A stretch of DNA of 6,325 nucleotides from NCBI GenBank assembly GCA_001795115.1, contig MGNI01000217.1, forward strand, positions 1 through 6,325. Reading direction: 5' to 3'. This document shows positions 1 to 5,440 of the stretch, one piece after another. A model generated the notes under the pieces. It did not search any database and was not told the DNA's origin. It saw nothing but the letters and a program-made list of their open reading frames with translations. Made by a program: the position numbers and the translations under genes. Source of the DNA: Chloroflexi bacterium RBG_16_48_8. Its GTDB lineage: Bacteria > Chloroflexota > Anaerolineae > Anaerolineales > E44-bin32. How positions within the stretch are numbered: the stretch's first letter is position 1; each line of letters opens with the position of its first letter.

Positions 1-497
1 GCGATCTCATTGGATGTATCAACGATTACAACACGCTTGTGCTCAGCCAGAATTCGCGCCGCTTCACGCAGCATGGTGGTCTTCCCTACTCCGGGTCGCC
101 CCAGGAGAAGGACACTCTTGCCATTGGTGATGAGATCCTGGATGATGTCGATCGTGCCAAAGACAGCACGACCTACACGACAGGTAAGGCCAACGATCCT
201 TCCATGACGGTTCCGAATAGCCGAAATGCGGTGTAATGTGCGTTCGATGCCACCTCGGTTGTCAGCGTCAAACTCTCCAATACGCGAGACGACGTAATCG
301 ATATCATCGTTGTTCACTTCAACATCGCTAAGGGTGAACTCATTATCCGTATAACGCGCCGTTGGGACCCGACCGATATCGAGGATCACCTCAAGTAGAT
401 CGTCAGCCCGGTCAATGTCGATAAGTTTTTGGGTAATGTTTTGGGGAAGGACATCCAAAAGGGCGTCCAGGTTGTCAGTTATTCGTTTACTAGTCAT
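1..497 (-). CDS. R3H-type AAA ATPase (SpoIIIAA/Ycf45-like), N-terminal part
   Basis: The frame is open from the ATG at 497 to the left edge (165 whole codons), so the gene is cut by the window and only its N-terminal part is seen. Residues 10-110 form an acidic region with the pattern LPQNITQKLIDI, then DLLEVILDIGRVPTARY and a stretch ending GRIVGLTCRVGRAVFGT. This matches the N-terminal domain of SpoIIIAA-like ATPases. A clear Walker A follows at about 133-141 (GRPGVGKTT, Lys139), then VVIVDTSNEI at 156-165, the hydrophobic strand typical of the Ycf45/R3H ATPase family of cyanobacteria, plastids and Chloroflexota. Family members carry a C-terminal R3H single-stranded nucleic acid binding domain, which would lie outside the window. 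The cellular role is not well established. An in-frame GTG lies two codons upstream of the ATG; neither has a convincing Shine-Dalgarno sequence. A candidate promoter sits just upstream, so it may be transcribed apart from the GNAT gene. Confidence 0.85.
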   Translation of the reverse strand, partial: MTSKRITDNLDALLDVLPQNITQKLIDIDRADDLLEVILDIGRVPTARYTDNEFTLSDVEVNNDDIDYVVSRIGEFDADNRGGIERTLHRISAIRNRHGRIVGLTCRVGRAVFGTIDIIQDLITNGKSVLLLGRPGVGKTTMLREAARILAEHKRVVIVDTSNEI

Positions 498-527
498 TTG
501 CACATGTAAGCCATTTTGTTAACGTTA

Positions 528-556
528 TTTATACTGTGGGATCTTTGGTTCGACAA
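528..556 (-). promoter_or_regulatory. candidate SigA-type promoter of the AAA ATPase gene
   Basis: On the minus strand a -35 hexamer TTGTCG (551-556, 4 of 6 to consensus) and a -10 hexamer TATAAA (528-533, 5 of 6) are separated by exactly 17 bp. Transcription would start about 25 nt before the ATG at 497, giving a short leader. It lies in the 133-bp gap after the GNAT gene, where I see no clear intrinsic terminator. Inferred from pattern and position only. Confidence 0.5.
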
Positions 557-630
557 GCAGTTGGAGGAAAGAAGCTTCGACCTTTGGGTACAGGAAAGAA
601 CTATCCCTCTGATCTATAAATGAGGAACTA

Positions 631-1605
631 TCATTCATGATGAGGAGGGGCAGGAATCTTTGGCCACGATTGGCACAAATGAGCGAAGGGGGTGGTGGGC
701 TCCGGATGGGTTCTTTCAACGGCAGACAAGGAGGAAAGAGCGGGTTTCCGGATCGCTACAGCAAGTCGTTTAACCATAACAGCTTGATCGCTGCAGATTT
801 CAAATCCTATCCTTTCCAGGGCGTGCCCTATCCAGCCCTGATAAGAACGCACGGGGAAGTATAAAGGCCGATTTTGGTTATCGGAATAGCTGGCAAGGAA
901 ACCCGCCAGGAGTTCATCTAAATTTTCTACTGCAGGGTGGAAGAAGGGATCCAGCCAAACGCCGAGCGGACCCCTTTCGATATCCAAATAGCCCAGCAAC
1001 TCGCCTTCACGCCAGTGTACCAGCCCCCCTCGATCCACTCTGGGAGGAAGCTCAACCTGTTGTACAAGCGCTGGGACAATATCGAGATAAAGATGGTTGA
1101 TAGCGCTCTCATCGTCGTCGGTTTCTACCCGCCAGTCAGTCGATTTCAGGAACGGATCAAGATCGGGTTTTCCTTGGAGGCGCCATATTCTTTGGCGGGC
1201 ATAGATGGCGAAGCCGGCTTTTCGAATAAGCTCGAAAATTGGGCTTTGTTCATCAACTTCAGCAATCAGATGTTGAGCGCCACGCTCACCAGCTGCATGG
1301 CTCAAGGCGTCTAAAAGACGACCGCTTCCTGGGCTTGAAATCGCCCCTACCGGTCCAAAAAAGCTCAGCCGGGCATGAGGTTCACCAGTGCGATGCAAAA
1401 TCTGTCCGATAGCTTCTTGATCTTCTTTCTCATCGGGTCTTACGACAAAAGTGCACGCTGTGCGTCTAGGTGTGATGATATCCAAAAGGAGTGTCTGGAT
1501 CGTATTGGAGCCGCGGGTGAAGGCCAATTGAGAATCAAGACACAGCCCTTGATCACGCACCCGATGGAGCAAGACCAAATCGCGCCAATCAAAGGGACGG
1601 ATCAT
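631..1605 (-). CDS. GNAT-fold protein, probably two degenerate acetyltransferase domains
   Basis: 324 residues. The N-terminal half (about 1-145) looks like a GNAT acetyltransferase: an opening MIRPFDWRDLVLLHRVRD, a glycine-containing turn leading to a helix (about 93-108, PGSGRLLDAL), a strand LIAEVDE (113-119), and a helix and turn ending in RKAGF (128-132), the usual end of GNAT motif B. The usual Q/RxxGxG/A acetyl-CoA loop is weak. A second half (about 150-285) has WREGELLGYLDIERG and a late LERIGFE, suggesting a repeat of the fold. The last 40 residues are proline-rich and probably disordered. The substrate is unknown. Its ATG overlaps the pdxT stop (ATGA), and a GGAGGAGG run just before the ATG lies inside the end of pdxT, so the two genes should be translationally coupled. 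A tie to vitamin B6 metabolism is not shown by the sequence. It stops at the TGA at 631-633. Confidence 0.75.
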   Translation of the reverse strand: MIRPFDWRDLVLLHRVRDQGLCLDSQLAFTRGSNTIQTLLLDIITPRRTACTFVVRPDEKEDQEAIGQILHRTGEPHARLSFFGPVGAISSPGSGRLLDALSHAAGERGAQHLIAEVDEQSPIFELIRKAGFAIYARQRIWRLQGKPDLDPFLKSTDWRVETDDDESAINHLYLDIVPALVQQVELPPRVDRGGLVHWREGELLGYLDIERGPLGVWLDPFFHPAVENLDELLAGFLASYSDNQNRPLYFPVRSYQGWIGHALERIGFEICSDQAVMVKRLAVAIRKPALSSLSAVERTHPEPTTPFAHLCQSWPKIPAPPHHE

Positions 1606-2195
1606 GCCTCCTCCACCAAGGAGAGGAAATAACGATGGAAGCGAGTGTCTTGCGTAAGTTCGGGATGGAAGGAGGAAACCAAGAGGTTCTGCTGTTTCGC
1701 AGCGACAATCCGTCCGTTTTTAGAAGATCCTTCTTCCTCGAGCCGGGCAAGCACATCTACGTCTTCGCCAACACTCTCTATGATTGGCGCACGGATAAAG
1801 ATGGCTCGAAATGGATGGTCTGGTTCCTGAAGGACAGGGATTTTGAGATCCGCTTCAAAACTATCAACCTGGCGACCGAAAGCATTTCGTTGAACCGTGA
1901 TGTCCATGAGGCCAAGTAAAGGTTGTTGGCTGTGGGTATTCTTAGCCAAGAAGATGGCTCCGGCGCAGGTGCCCCAGACCGGGTTCATTTCCGCGAAACG
2001 ACGAAGGGGCTCCATGAGCCCAAAGTTTGAGGCCAATTTACCAATAGTGGTTGATTCGCCTCCAGGAAGGATGAGGCCAGCGAGATTCTCAAGGTGGGTG
2101 GGGAGGCGCACTTCCTGAGCTTCAACACCCAGTTGGTATAGGACTTGAAGATGTTCAGCGAAATCGCCTTGGAGTGCCAAAACACCAATGATCAT
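1602..2195 (-). CDS. pdxT: PdxT, glutaminase subunit of pyridoxal 5'-phosphate synthase
   Basis: 197 residues, a usual length for PdxT (SNO family, class I glutamine amidotransferase). It hydrolyses glutamine and passes ammonia to PdxS in the cytoplasmic PLP synthase complex. Visible family marks are the start MIIGVLALQGDFAEH, the oxyanion region LPGGESTT (43-50), the nucleophile in GTCAG (Cys77), the segment NAFGRQVDSFE (104-114), IRAP (134-137), and the catalytic His177 and Glu179 in SFHPEL. All three triad residues are present, so the enzyme should be active. The ATG has only a weak AGG about 10 nt upstream. It follows pdxS on the same strand after 112 bp, which is wider than in many genomes where the two genes abut, and it overlaps the downstream GNAT gene by 4 bp. 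Confidence 0.97.
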   Translation of the reverse strand: MIIGVLALQGDFAEHLQVLYQLGVEAQEVRLPTHLENLAGLILPGGESTTIGKLASNFGLMEPLRRFAEMNPVWGTCAGAIFLAKNTHSQQPLLGLMDITVQRNAFGRQVDSFEADLKIPVLQEPDHPFRAIFIRAPIIESVGEDVDVLARLEEEGSSKNGRIVAAKQQNLLVSSFHPELTQDTRFHRYFLSLVEEA

Positions 2196-2307
2196 TCAAG
2201 ATAACCTAAACGTACAAGCAGGACGAACCTTGTATTGAACCCTATTTTTTCCTTCACGATACGATGTAATGATGATAAAGGGTAAATTGGCAAAAAGATG
2301 TAGCCCC
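2196..2307 (-). other. pdxS-pdxT intergenic gap
   Basis: 112 bp between the pdxS stop and the pdxT start. It is AT-rich with an imperfect palindrome (CATCGTATCGTG on the minus strand) and no hairpin plus T-run that would end transcription. I found no convincing -35/-10 pair. Read-through from pdxS into pdxT is the simplest reading. Confidence 0.4.
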
Positions 2308-3195
2308 TTACCATCCGCGCAAAGCGAGACGCTCGGATTCGGGGATCTTGGTGACACCAATACCAACCATCGGTTCACCTAATCCCTTGCTGATTTCGGC
2401 AAGTATTTCAGGATTGTTGAAATGTGTAACGGCTGCAACCATTGCCTTCGCCCGAGTGGGAGGATCTCCTGATTTGAAAATACCAGATCCAACGAAGACA
2501 CCATCCATGCCTAGTTGCATCATCATGGCTGCATCGGAAGGTGTTGCGATCCCACCGGCAGCGAAGTTAACCACTGGCAACTGACCTAATTCTTTGACCT
2601 CTTTCACCAGTTCGTAGGGAGCACCGATCCCTTTGGCATAAGCCATGAGCTCTTCGTCTGGAAGGTTGGTCAGACGGCGGATCTCACCCTGAACCACGCG
2701 AGCATGGCGCACAGCTTCAACCACATCCCCGCTGCCGGCTTCTCCCTTGGTACGGATCATGGCAGCTCCCTCGCCAATGCGTCGAAGTGCCTCACCCAAG
2801 TCTCGGCAGCCACAAACGAAGGGGACTTTAAACTCATGCTTGTTGATGTGATGCGATTCATCTGCCGGCGTGAGAACCTCTGACTCATCGATATAGTCCA
2901 CCCCAAGTGCTTCCAGAATCTGGGCTTCGACAAAATGGCCGATCCTGCATTTTGCCATCACTGGGATAGTAACCGTATCCATGATTTCTTGGATGAGACC
3001 TGGATCGCTCATCCGAGCAACCCCGCCATAGGCGCGGATATCCGCTGGGACCCGCTCTAGCGCCATAACAGCCACCGCCCCAGCTTTTTCTGCTGTTTCT
3101 GCATGTTCAGGGGTGACGACATCCATAATCACGCCACCCTTGAGCATTTGTGCTAACCCCTTTTTTACGGCGAAAGTACCTATTTCCTTGTCCAC
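2308..3195 (-). CDS. pdxS: PdxS, synthase subunit of pyridoxal 5'-phosphate synthase
   Basis: 295 residues, the standard length of the PdxS/SNZ family, a TIM barrel that assembles as a dodecamer. It makes PLP from ribose (or ribulose) 5-phosphate, glyceraldehyde 3-phosphate and ammonia supplied by PdxT. Visible marks are KKGLAQMLKGGVIMDV with Asp25, ALERVPADIRAYGGVARMSDP (45-65), the first Schiff-base lysine in VMAKCRIGHF (Lys82), DYIDESEVLTPADE (100-113), the second catalytic lysine and phosphate loop in RTKGEAGSGDV (Lys150), and the second phosphate-binding region FAAGGIATPSDAAMMMQLG with VFVGSGIFKS after it. Numbering is one above that of the Bacillus enzyme. The start is GTG at 3193-3195, with GGGAGG 5 nt upstream. 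It is first in the minus-strand group pdxS-pdxT-GNAT and is transcribed away from the gntR unit. Confidence 0.98.
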   Translation of the reverse strand: MDKEIGTFAVKKGLAQMLKGGVIMDVVTPEHAETAEKAGAVAVMALERVPADIRAYGGVARMSDPGLIQEIMDTVTIPVMAKCRIGHFVEAQILEALGVDYIDESEVLTPADESHHINKHEFKVPFVCGCRDLGEALRRIGEGAAMIRTKGEAGSGDVVEAVRHARVVQGEIRRLTNLPDEELMAYAKGIGAPYELVKEVKELGQLPVVNFAAGGIATPSDAAMMMQLGMDGVFVGSGIFKSGDPPTRAKAMVAAVTHFNNPEILAEISKGLGEPMVGIGVTKIPESERLALRGW

Positions 3196-3233
3196 GTTCG
3201 CCTCCCGTGTAGAATACGATTTCTTCTACCTTC

Positions 3234-3263
3234 ATTCTACCATGTGGGGGAAGGGCAAGGCAA
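3234..3263 (-). promoter_or_regulatory. candidate promoter of pdxS
   Basis: On the minus strand TTGCCT (3258-3263, 4 of 6) and TAGAAT (3234-3239, 5 of 6) are separated by 18 bp, about 40 bp before the GTG start of pdxS. A perfect 10-bp palindrome, AATGTACATT (3262-3271), overlaps the upstream end of the -35 element and could be an operator. Pattern-based, not proven. Confidence 0.45.
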
Positions 3264-3302
3264 TGTACATTTCGTTGAAACCTTTCGAGGATGCAGAAGA
3301 TC

Positions 3303-3331
3303 TTGACATCGAGCGAAATCAAGCATACAAT
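3303..3331 (+). promoter_or_regulatory. SigA-type promoter of the gntR-slipin unit
   Basis: A perfect TTGACA (3303-3308), a 17-bp spacer and TACAAT (3326-3331, 5 of 6) form the best promoter match in the window. It faces the gntR gene, with the start point expected near 3338. The -10 hexamer is the first copy of an 8-bp repeat array, so most of the array would lie in the initial transcribed region, a typical place for a repressor to act. Confidence 0.75.
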
Positions 3332-3372
3332 TAGTACAATGATACAAAGATACAATAATACATTGATACAAT
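3326..3372 (+). repeat. six-copy 8-bp tandem array (TACAATGA-like)
   Basis: The hexamer TACAAT or a one-base variant begins at 3326, 3335, 3343, 3351, 3359 and 3367, giving steps of 9, 8, 8, 8 and 8 bp. Copies are TACAAT, TACAAT, TACAAA, TACAAT, TACATT and TACAAT; the two-base joints are mostly GA or AA. The array starts at the -10 box and ends 24 bp before the gntR ATG. It could be a multi-copy regulator site or a slippage-prone simple repeat. Confidence 0.8.
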
Positions 3373-3396
3373 ATAGAGGATGAGCGAGATACCAGC

Positions 3397-3804
3397 ATGA
3401 TGTTCGAGCTTGATTTTCGAAGCCATGTTCCAATCTACATTCAAATCGTGGATCGGATCAAGCATCTGATAGCTACAGGGGTACTGAAGCCGGGAGATCA
3501 ACTCCCCACAGTGCGCCAACTGGCAGCAGACTTGAGGGTAAATTTCAACACCATCGCGCGGGCTTATCGCATGCTGGATGAGTCAGGCGTGATCTCTACC
3601 CAGCAAGGTCGTGGGACCTATGTATTGGAACCCTTGCCTCCCGAGCGAGCAGAAAGACTTAGAACTGCCGCATTAGACGAGCTTGCCAGGTATCTTGTAT
3701 TAGAGGCAGAAAGGATGGGATTTGGGCCGGATGAAGTTGCGAATGCCTTTGAGGAAAAGCTAAGACAATGGGGAAAAATGGGTTATCTCCCCGAGGATGA
3801 ATAG
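3397..3804 (+). CDS. GntR-family regulator, YtrA-type
   Basis: 135 residues. The N-terminal winged helix-turn-helix is textbook GntR: HVPIYIQIVDRIKHLI (10-25), GVLKPGDQLPTVRQLA (28-43), VNFNTIARAYRMLDESG (48-64), then the wing QQGRGTYV (69-76). After it comes only a short, mostly helical tail of about 55 residues. That length and layout fit the YtrA subfamily, cytoplasmic dimeric repressors that usually govern a neighbouring membrane-protein operon and themselves. There is no aminotransferase domain, so it is not a MocR/PdxR protein although it diverges from pdxS. The likely target is its own promoter with the 8-bp array, and so the slipin gene 45 bp downstream. Two ATGs abut (3397 and 3400); the second gives the start MFELDF usual in the family. 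The Shine-Dalgarno sequence is weak for both. Confidence 0.92.
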   Translation: MMFELDFRSHVPIYIQIVDRIKHLIATGVLKPGDQLPTVRQLAADLRVNFNTIARAYRMLDESGVISTQQGRGTYVLEPLPPERAERLRTAALDELARYLVLEAERMGFGPDEVANAFEEKLRQWGKMGYLPEDE

Positions 3805-3849
3805 AAGCACCAGAAAAGTAAAACCCAAGAAGATAGAAAGGAGTATGTC

Positions 3850-4827
3850 ATGTACGCACGTAAGACGATCAACAAATCAGTAACAGGTTCTGAAGTTAGA
3901 AAAGCCATAGGTCTTCGCATATCAGGAATTGCAGCCATGCTCTTTCTCGTACTGATCGTGCTGTCTGCAGTGGCGCTCATTATTGAGCTCCTTGAAGGCG
4001 TTCAGGTGTGGCTGCTGATGGTGACCATCCTTGTCCCCGAATTGATCGGGCTCTATATCCTTTTTGCTTTAAAAGTAGCGGATCAGTGGGAAAAAGCAGT
4101 CGTCCTTCGACTTGGACGGTTTAGCGGGTTGAGAGGTCCTGGACTTTTTTGGATCATACCTGTCGTGGATCGAATCCCGGTTTGGATTGATCATCGTGTG
4201 ATGGTAACGCCCTTTAGCGCTGAAAAGACACTGACGAAGGATACCGTTCCAGTGGACGTAGATGCAGTGTTATTTTGGTTGGTGTGGGATGCAGAGAAAG
4301 CGGCACTGGAGGTTGAAGATTACCGTGTGGCCATCGCCTGGGCTGCACAAACAGCTTTGCGAGAGGTCATCGGTCAAATGGATCTAGCTACTATTCTTGT
4401 GGGCAGGGCTATGATGGATAAGGAATTGCAGAAGACCATCGACGAAAGGACCACCCCTTGGGGAGTGACGGTTCAATCCGTGGAGATCCGAGATGTGGTT
4501 ATCCCGCAAGAACTGGAAGATGCGATGAGTCGCCAGGCCCAGGCCGAACGTGAGCGGCAAGCACGTGTGATTTTGGGTGAATCGGAGAAACAAATCGCCC
4601 AATCCTTCGCAGATGCATCCGTTGCCTACCAACACAATCCTACTGCACTGCATCTGCGAGCGATGAATATGCTTTTCGAGGGACTCAAGGAGAAAGGCGC
4701 ATTGGTCATTGTTCCATCGAGCGCGGTTGACACCATGAACTTGGGTGGATTGGCAGGAATAACCTCCCTGGCGGGTATGGCTGCGTTGGATACAAAAGGG
4801 AGTAAATCCACAGAAGAGGATGCTTGA
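3850..4827 (+). CDS. slipin / stomatin-like SPFH (band 7) membrane protein
   Basis: 325 residues. Two hydrophobic segments near the N-terminus (about 24-47 and 53-76) anchor it in the membrane, followed by the SPFH domain (about 77-225). Family marks are QWEKAVVLRLGRF (79-91), GLRGPGLFWIIPVVDR (93-108), TKDTVPVDVDAVLFW (129-143), a stretch with ALREVIGQMDL (169-179), and WGVTVQSVEIRDVVIP (204-219). An alanine- and charge-rich helix (about 221-262) follows, likely a coiled coil for oligomer formation. The tail is glycine/alanine-rich and then acidic. Slipins form large membrane-bound rings linked to membrane microdomains; their substrates are unclear. AAAGGAG (3837-3843) lies 6 nt before the ATG. 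Bacterial slipins are often paired with an NfeD protein; none is seen here, and a DUF4177-like gene overlaps the end instead. Confidence 0.93.
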   Translation: MYARKTINKSVTGSEVRKAIGLRISGIAAMLFLVLIVLSAVALIIELLEGVQVWLLMVTILVPELIGLYILFALKVADQWEKAVVLRLGRFSGLRGPGLFWIIPVVDRIPVWIDHRVMVTPFSAEKTLTKDTVPVDVDAVLFWLVWDAEKAALEVEDYRVAIAWAAQTALREVIGQMDLATILVGRAMMDKELQKTIDERTTPWGVTVQSVEIRDVVIPQELEDAMSRQAQAERERQARVILGESEKQIAQSFADASVAYQHNPTALHLRAMNMLFEGLKEKGALVIVPSSAVDTMNLGGLAGITSLAGMAALDTKGSKSTEEDA

Positions 4828-5044
4828 AAAGATGAATCCGATTTGGGAGTATCAAGTAGGACAATTCGGTTCTAGTCTGCGCGCGGCAAAGCCGCAGGAA
4901 GTGGAAGACTTCCTCAATGAGGCTGCAGCGGAGGGATGGGAATTAAGCCAGGTGGCAGCCATGTCCAATGGAAGCAAACTCATGGTCATCCTGCAACGAA
5001 AATTGGCACAACACACCAGAAAGAGACATTCAACATGGCCTTAG
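4820..5044 (+). CDS. small DUF4177-like protein
   Basis: 74 residues. The core WEYQVGQF (9-16), EVEDFLNEAAAEGWEL (27-42) and a closing strand KLMVILQRK (53-61) match the DUF4177 pattern: a short strand, a helix ending in the typical GWEL, and two further strands. The function of this family is unknown. No signal peptide or membrane segment is visible, so it should be cytoplasmic. The ATG at 4820 overlaps the slipin stop by 8 bp, so the two are probably translationally coupled. A second in-frame ATG at 4832 (MNPIWEY) is also plausible, since homologues tend to start close to the WEY motif; neither has a well-spaced Shine-Dalgarno sequence. Being last in the gntR-slipin unit suggests a job alongside the slipin, but this is only context. 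Confidence 0.8.
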   Translation: MLEKMNPIWEYQVGQFGSSLRAAKPQEVEDFLNEAAAEGWELSQVAAMSNGSKLMVILQRKLAQHTRKRHSTWP

Positions 5045-5050
5045 GTCATG

Positions 5051-5087
5051 AAAAAACCCCAGGATTCCTCGTTGTAAGAATTGGGTT
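5051..5087 (-). terminator. candidate intrinsic terminator for a minus-strand transcript
   Basis: Read on the minus strand, AACCC (5083-5087) pairs with GGGTT (5055-5059), with an inner ATTC/GAAT stem (5078-5081 with 5064-5067). The hairpin runs straight into six T (5051-5056). The stem is interrupted by an unequal internal loop, so strength is uncertain. No minus-strand gene is visible upstream of it, which hints at an unannotated RNA or only a barrier facing the end of the slipin unit. Confidence 0.35.
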
Positions 5088-5112
5088 GCTTACGGGAGTT
5101 TGAGCCTGCGAC

Positions 5113-5129
5113 TCTCACGCTAAGTGAGA
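5113..5129. repeat. inverted repeat (6-bp stem, 5-nt loop)
   Basis: TCTCAC and GTGAGA flank GCTAA. A perfect small hairpin on either strand, with no T-run after it, so it is not a terminator by itself. Confidence 0.6.
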
Positions 5130-5140
5130 TGGGTTTGAGG

Positions 5141-5158
5141 TCGCCGGATGAATGGCGA
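5141..5158. repeat. inverted repeat with loop GGATGAAT
   Basis: TCGCC (5141-5145) and GGCGA (5154-5158) pair perfectly around an 8-nt loop. The octamer CGGATGAA (5145-5152), which covers most of the loop, recurs at 5200-5207 and is complementary to 5209-5216. Two alternative pairings, or a loop-to-distal contact, are therefore possible in an RNA. Confidence 0.6.
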
Positions 5159-5199
5159 GTGTGAGTTTAGGGACAATAACCCCTTCATGGCTTTTCCTG

Positions 5200-5216
5200 C
5201 GGATGAAGTTCATCCG
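5200..5216. repeat. perfect 8-bp inverted repeat, 1-bp centre
   Basis: CGGATGAA, a central G, then TTCATCCG. It is flanked by AAAA on the right and has TTTT seven bases to its left, but neither strand has a T-run directly after the arm. It could be a protein-binding palindrome or a hairpin with loop AAGTT. Confidence 0.7.
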
Positions 5217-5220
5217 AAAA

Positions 5221-5236
5221 CATGTCGCGCGGCATG
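5221..5236. repeat. 16-bp near-perfect palindrome with CGCGCG core
   Basis: CATGTCGCGCGGCATG is symmetric except for one T/G position, which would still pair as a wobble in RNA. It starts 4 bp after the previous inverted repeat and lies 18 bp left of the first parS-like site. Confidence 0.6.
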
Positions 5237-5254
5237 CAGCGGGGTATTTCATAA

Positions 5255-5270
5255 AGTTTCACGTGAAACA
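5255..5270. other. parS: parS-like ParB binding site 1
   Basis: AGTTTCACGTGAAACA differs from the well-known bacterial parS consensus TGTTTCACGTGAAACA only at the first base; the 14-bp palindrome core (5256-5269) is perfect. ParB (Spo0J) loads on such sites, spreads along the DNA as a CTP-dependent clamp and recruits ParA and SMC to segregate the chromosome. No parA or parB is in the window, which is common for scattered parS sites. Confidence 0.85.
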
Positions 5271-5292
5271 ATATCCTTCTTGATGGCGGAAT

Positions 5293-5363
5293 AGATTGTG
5301 TAAATAAGGTGAATTGCACTTTTAGCCTGAAAAATGGGAATAGCATACGCTAAAAAACAATCT
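5293..5363. repeat. nested inverted repeats between the parS-like sites
   Basis: AGATTGT (5293-5299) is complementary to ACAATCT (5357-5363). Inside it TTTTAGC (5320-5326) is complementary to GCTAAAA (5349-5355). The outer pair is centred at 5328, within about 1 bp of the midpoint between the two parS-like palindromes. Seven-base arms can arise by chance over this distance, so the meaning is uncertain. Confidence 0.4.
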
Positions 5364-5383
5364 CATAGAGCGAGCAGAAGGGA

Positions 5384-5399
5384 TGTTTCACGTGAAACC
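5384..5399. other. parS: parS-like ParB binding site 2
   Basis: TGTTTCACGTGAAACC differs from the parS consensus only at the last base; the 14-bp palindrome core (5385-5398) is identical to that of site 1. Its centre is 129 bp from that of site 1 and it ends 41 bp before the PLDc_N start codon. Two copies this close argue strongly against chance. Confidence 0.85.
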
Positions 5400-5440
5400 A
5401 TAGGATGCTCATGGGACTGAACAAATAAAAGGAGATCGGG

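Larger units (their letters stand above)
5045..5440. other. 396-bp non-coding region with parS-like sites and inverted repeats
   Basis: No convincing gene on either strand. The left part (5050-5240) is rich in short inverted repeats and has a hairpin plus T-run on the minus strand. The right part (5255-5399) is bounded by two copies of a ParB-site palindrome. There is no clear T-tailed terminator for the plus-strand slipin unit, and no strong promoter for the PLDc_N gene that follows. The individual elements are listed separately. Confidence 0.8.

Noticed and set aside
565..600. Direct repeat AGGAAAGAA in the gap between the GNAT and AAA ATPase genes.
   Set aside because: Two short purine-rich copies are expected by chance and do not form a terminator or operator pattern.
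937..1314. 125-codon open frame on the plus strand inside the GNAT gene.
   Set aside because: It lies wholly opposite a better-supported gene, has no family features, and has no ribosome site worth noting.
3380..3400. Six-codon upstream ORF (MSEIPA) whose TGA overlaps the gntR ATG.
   Set aside because: The only purine-rich ribosome-site match (AGAGG) directly abuts its ATG, so translation is doubtful; probably chance.
5075..5135. tRNA-like look on the minus strand: a 5-bp stem with 7-nt loop CTTAGCG, then a T-arm-like GCAGG, CTCAAAC, TCCC, and a downstream CCCA.
   Set aside because: The T-stem arms do not pair, no D-arm with GG is present, and no 5' acceptor strand complementary to the 3' end is found at the right distance.
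5048..5164. Plus-strand reading frame, in phase with the DUF4177-like gene, with a plausible protein-like stretch after an internal stop.
   Set aside because: It is interrupted by stops at 5075 and 5162, no family is recognisable, and the hairpins explain the sequence better. A decayed extension of the upstream gene cannot be shown.
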